Source: Paenibacillaceae bacterium
GTDB lineage: Bacteria > Bacillota > Clostridia > Lachnospirales > Lachnospiraceae
DNA: 64,000 bases
Direction: 5' to 3'
Assembly (NCBI GenBank): GCA_015057715.1
Contig: SVDS01000009.1
Span: 1 to 64,000 of the forward strand
The notes under the pieces were generated by a model that worked only from the letters and a program-made list of their open reading frames with translations, was not told the DNA's origin and made no database searches. Shown here one piece after another: positions 62,046 through 64,000 of the stretch (its first letter is position 1; each line of letters begins with the position of its first letter). Made by a program: the position numbers and the translations under genes.

Positions 62046-64000
62046 TTATTCAGCAACGTGCTTTCTCTTTAAGTTCATACGTATGACTACTATGCCTGAA
62101 AGTGCTGAGATGGTAAACAGCCATAATGCAATCTTATTTACAGATCTGCGATCGTCGGTTTTGGGCAATCTCCCAGGATGCTGCTGTGCGTCAGAGCCTG
62201 CCATATAGCCAAGCGGCACCTGCCCCCAGATTTCGTATAACTGCTGAGGGGTATAAACATGATTGTCCGGGCCAACCATGTAGCCGAGAGGTACCTCCCC
62301 GTATATGTCATACAACTCCTGAGGGGTCATTTCTTCTCTGGTTTTTGGCGTATTGACGACTGTTACCTCTGATTGTGCCGGATCCGTGGGCTTCGGCGGG
62401 GATACTTTTGGACCTCCACCACTGCTTCCACCGCCACCGCTTTTGGATTCATTGATGTAAGTGTTGGTAAACACAGCCACTGATGTGGTAAGAGTGTCCA
62501 CTGTTCCGCTTCCTCCTGTGGAGGCGGCGGTATACCTTTGCAACCTATAATCAGCTTCTGTCACCTGATATTTCGTGCCGTCCGGTAGTCCTGTGATAGT
62601 GATGCTTTCCCCGTCAGCAAGAGAAATTTTATCTCCGCTCTGAATTGTCCCTCCACTAACGCCATTTCCTGTGTAGGGATAGGAACCCTCTGCCGTGAAA
62701 GTCACGGTGAAATCAAACTTCTTTTTTATATCGCCTCCGCTTCCTGCAACCGTTTTGCTGACAGTCAGGCTTCCAGGCAGCCATTTCGTGTTCACAAAGG
62801 AGGCAGTCTGATTTTCATTTGTGATTATCGTGCCGGTCTCATGATCGGAGTTCATCACATAGCCGTTCTGGGAATCATTATTTTCAGTTACTGTGTAAAC
62901 AGTATCCTTTGGCAGCCCTGTTATGGTGATGCTTTGGCCATGGGCGAGGGATATCTGACCGCCACTGCTAATCATTCCGCTCTCACCTGACCCGGAATAT
63001 TCGTACACGCCGTTATCCGGCGTACCATCCGGTTTTGCAAACGTTACAGTGAAATCAAACTTTATATTTTTCTCTGCATTACCGGCAACTGTTTTTTTAA
63101 TGGTCAGACTTCCGGGCAGCCACTTTGTATTGATAAAGGAAGCTGTCATGGTCTGTCCGACTTTGATGGAACCGGATTCTCCTGTGCTGGAAGTCACATA
63201 TCCGTTACCGGAATCTGCTTCACTAATCTGGTAGGAAGCACCGTCCGGAAGTCCGGTTATGGAAATCCCTTCTTTGTCCTTAAGCTGGAACGTCCCACGG
63301 TTGCCGCTGATTGTCAGCTGGCCGTTTTCCCTGCCTCCGGAACCGATGTAATTATAGATGCCGTCAACACTTCCTCCAGTGAAATCAATGGTGAAATCAA
63401 ACACATCTGAGGTACTTGCCCCATTGCCTTTTACTGTCTTGTCAATTGACAGTCTGGTGACACTGTTAATTGGGTAATTCATAACGGTGAGAATCGCTCC
63501 CGGCGTTTTTCCAGAAACTGTAGTGACCGCTTTACTATCAGAACCCCTTCTGACAGTCACAGTATAAACCATATTATCTGATTCATAACCGGGTGGAACT
63601 GTTGTTTCCTTTAAATAATAAGTAAATTCAGGGTCCCCAAAATTTCGAGGTGCAGGAATCGGAACAATCCGCAGTGTACCATCTGTACGCACAGAGCTGT
63701 TACAAACAGGATTTTGGAGTTCCCGGTCTGAATACAACGTGAACACGGCACCGGAAAGCTTCTGGCTTAACTCATTAACCTTGGAAATATCCAGATAACC
63801 ATTGCGTTCCAGGGTAGCACTTGCATGTGAATCCTGAACTGTATAAGAGGAGTTGGTGCCGGTGCCATCAATGGCGCTGCCCGATACCGTTACCTGATTC
63901 TTCAGTTTTGCACTGATATTGCCGGTCACTTCGGTCTGATAGACGATTTGATACAGTTTTCCCTCTGCCGGAGTAAAGGTCAGAATACGTGAAGCTTTCT
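62046..64000 (-). CDS. Sortase-anchored surface protein with repeated Cna-B-like domains (partial, 5' end beyond the window)
   Basis: The frame stays open to the window edge, so only the C-terminal 650 residues or so are present. A SpaA/Cna-B-like domain (YLDISKVNELSQKLSGAVFT) is followed by three related domains of about 105 residues, each opening with a K-TVAG-type strand (LSIDKTVKGN, LTIKKTVAGN, LTVSKTVAGS) and containing SITGLPDG-like turns. Then come a Gly/Ser/Pro linker, two copies of a 20-residue motif ending VPLGYM, the sorting motif LPKTD, a hydrophobic helix and a basic tail. It should be a cell-wall-attached adhesin or pilin-like protein. Confidence 0.87.
   Translation of the reverse strand, partial: KASRILTFTPAEGKLYQIVYQTEVTGNISAKLKNQVTVSGSAIDGTGTNSSYTVQDSHASATLERNGYLDISKVNELSQKLSGAVFTLYSDRELQNPVCNSSVRTDGTLRIVPIPAPRNFGDPEFTYYLKETTVPPGYESDNMVYTVTVRRGSDSKAVTTVSGKTPGAILTVMNYPINSVTRLSIDKTVKGNGASTSDVFDFTIDFTGGSVDGIYNYIGSGGRENGQLTISGNRGTFQLKDKEGISITGLPDGASYQISEADSGNGYVTSSTGESGSIKVGQTMTASFINTKWLPGSLTIKKTVAGNAEKNIKFDFTVTFAKPDGTPDNGVYEYSGSGESGMISSGGQISLAHGQSITITGLPKDTVYTVTENNDSQNGYVMNSDHETGTIITNENQTASFVNTKWLPGSLTVSKTVAGSGGDIKKKFDFTVTFTAEGSYPYTGNGVSGGTIQSGDKISLADGESITITGLPDGTKYQVTEADYRLQRYTAASTGGSGTVDTLTTSVAVFTNTYINESKSGGGGSSGGGPKVSPPKPTDPAQSEVTVVNTPKTREEMTPQELYDIYGEVPLGYMVGPDNHVYTPQQLYEIWGQVPLGYMAGSDAQQHPGRLPKTDDRRSVNKIALWLFTISALSGIVVIRMNLKRKHVAE

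Noticed and set aside
63927-63929. GTG at 63929 as the start of the surface protein
   Set aside because: The same frame continues without a stop to the window edge and encodes domain-like sequence, so the gene starts outside the window.
1-64000. CRISPR arrays, insertion sequences, prophage, tRNA or rRNA genes
   Set aside because: No regularly spaced repeats, transposase or integrase genes, or tRNA/rRNA-like sequences were seen on reading both strands.

Overview
The window looks like chromosomal DNA of an anaerobic, low-to-moderate GC Firmicute of the class Clostridia, most likely Lachnospiraceae (Clostridium cluster XIVa). The grounds are strong AGGAGG-type ribosome binding sites, TTGACA/TATAAT promoters, oxygen-sensitive Fe-S enzymes (2-hydroxyacyl-CoA dehydratase type, [4Fe-4S] old-yellow-enzyme type), citrate lyase, orphan-type selenium genes and an LPxT-anchored Cna-B-like surface protein. 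I see no rRNA, tRNA, CRISPR array, insertion sequence or prophage. The species assignment is inference.

Layout. 1-1.5 kb: a MATE exporter. 1.5-10.7 kb (minus): a peptide-use operon in the order regulator, M3 oligopeptidase, OppA-B-C-D-F, small membrane protein. 10.8-13.7 kb: a GNAT acetyltransferase, then a MATE exporter followed by a MerR regulator. 13.8-17.8 kb: a beta-glucoside PTS EIIBC plus GH1 6-phospho-beta-glucosidase, with a divergent RpiR regulator. 18.0-22.3 kb (plus): a Na,K-ATPase-like P-type ATPase followed by two TrkA-like RCK proteins. 22.4-26.6 kb: a cupin, an old-yellow-enzyme/NADH oxidoreductase and a divergent PucR regulator. 26.6-30.8 kb (minus): a selenium operon (selD, LysR, cysteine desulfurase, yedF, DUF3343). 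31-35.3 kb (minus): an amino-acid-type ABC transporter with a putative double-cubane Fe-S protein and its ATP-dependent activase. 35.4-46 kb: a tricarboxylate operon (MatC/SLC13-like carrier, PrpF-type isomerase, aconitase-family hydratase, citrate lyase D-E-F, CitG, CitC) with a divergent LysR regulator. 46-51.1 kb: a nitroreductase, an ABC-F protein behind an attenuator-type leader, an MFS exporter and a double HD/HD-GYP protein. 51.2-55.2 kb: an iron/siderophore ABC importer. 55.2-62 kb (minus): a zinc regulon (Fur/Zur-type regulator, small Cys/His membrane protein, ZnuA-C-B, a G3E GTPase, a GTPase-permease fusion, a TIGR03943-type protein). 62-64 kb: the 3' part of a sortase-anchored surface protein that runs off the window end.

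How the genes work together. The 44.9-35.4 kb operon can be read as a complete route: import of an aconitate-like tricarboxylate, isomerisation by the PrpF homologue, hydration to citrate by the aconitase homologue, and cleavage by citrate lyase to acetate and oxaloacetate. The 35.2-26.6 kb stretch puts an ATP-driven low-potential Fe-S reductase and its importer next to a complete selenophosphate/selenium-carrier set that has its own promoter and a 22-bp palindromic operator. The P-type ATPase operon suggests a cation pump whose activity is gated by NAD(H)-binding RCK proteins. The ABC-F gene is preceded by a consensus promoter, a 30-residue leader peptide with a strong ribosome binding site and two intrinsic-terminator hairpins, the layout of an antibiotic-responsive attenuator. 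These four loci, and the GTPase-permease fusion in the zinc operon, are the best places to look for undescribed biology.
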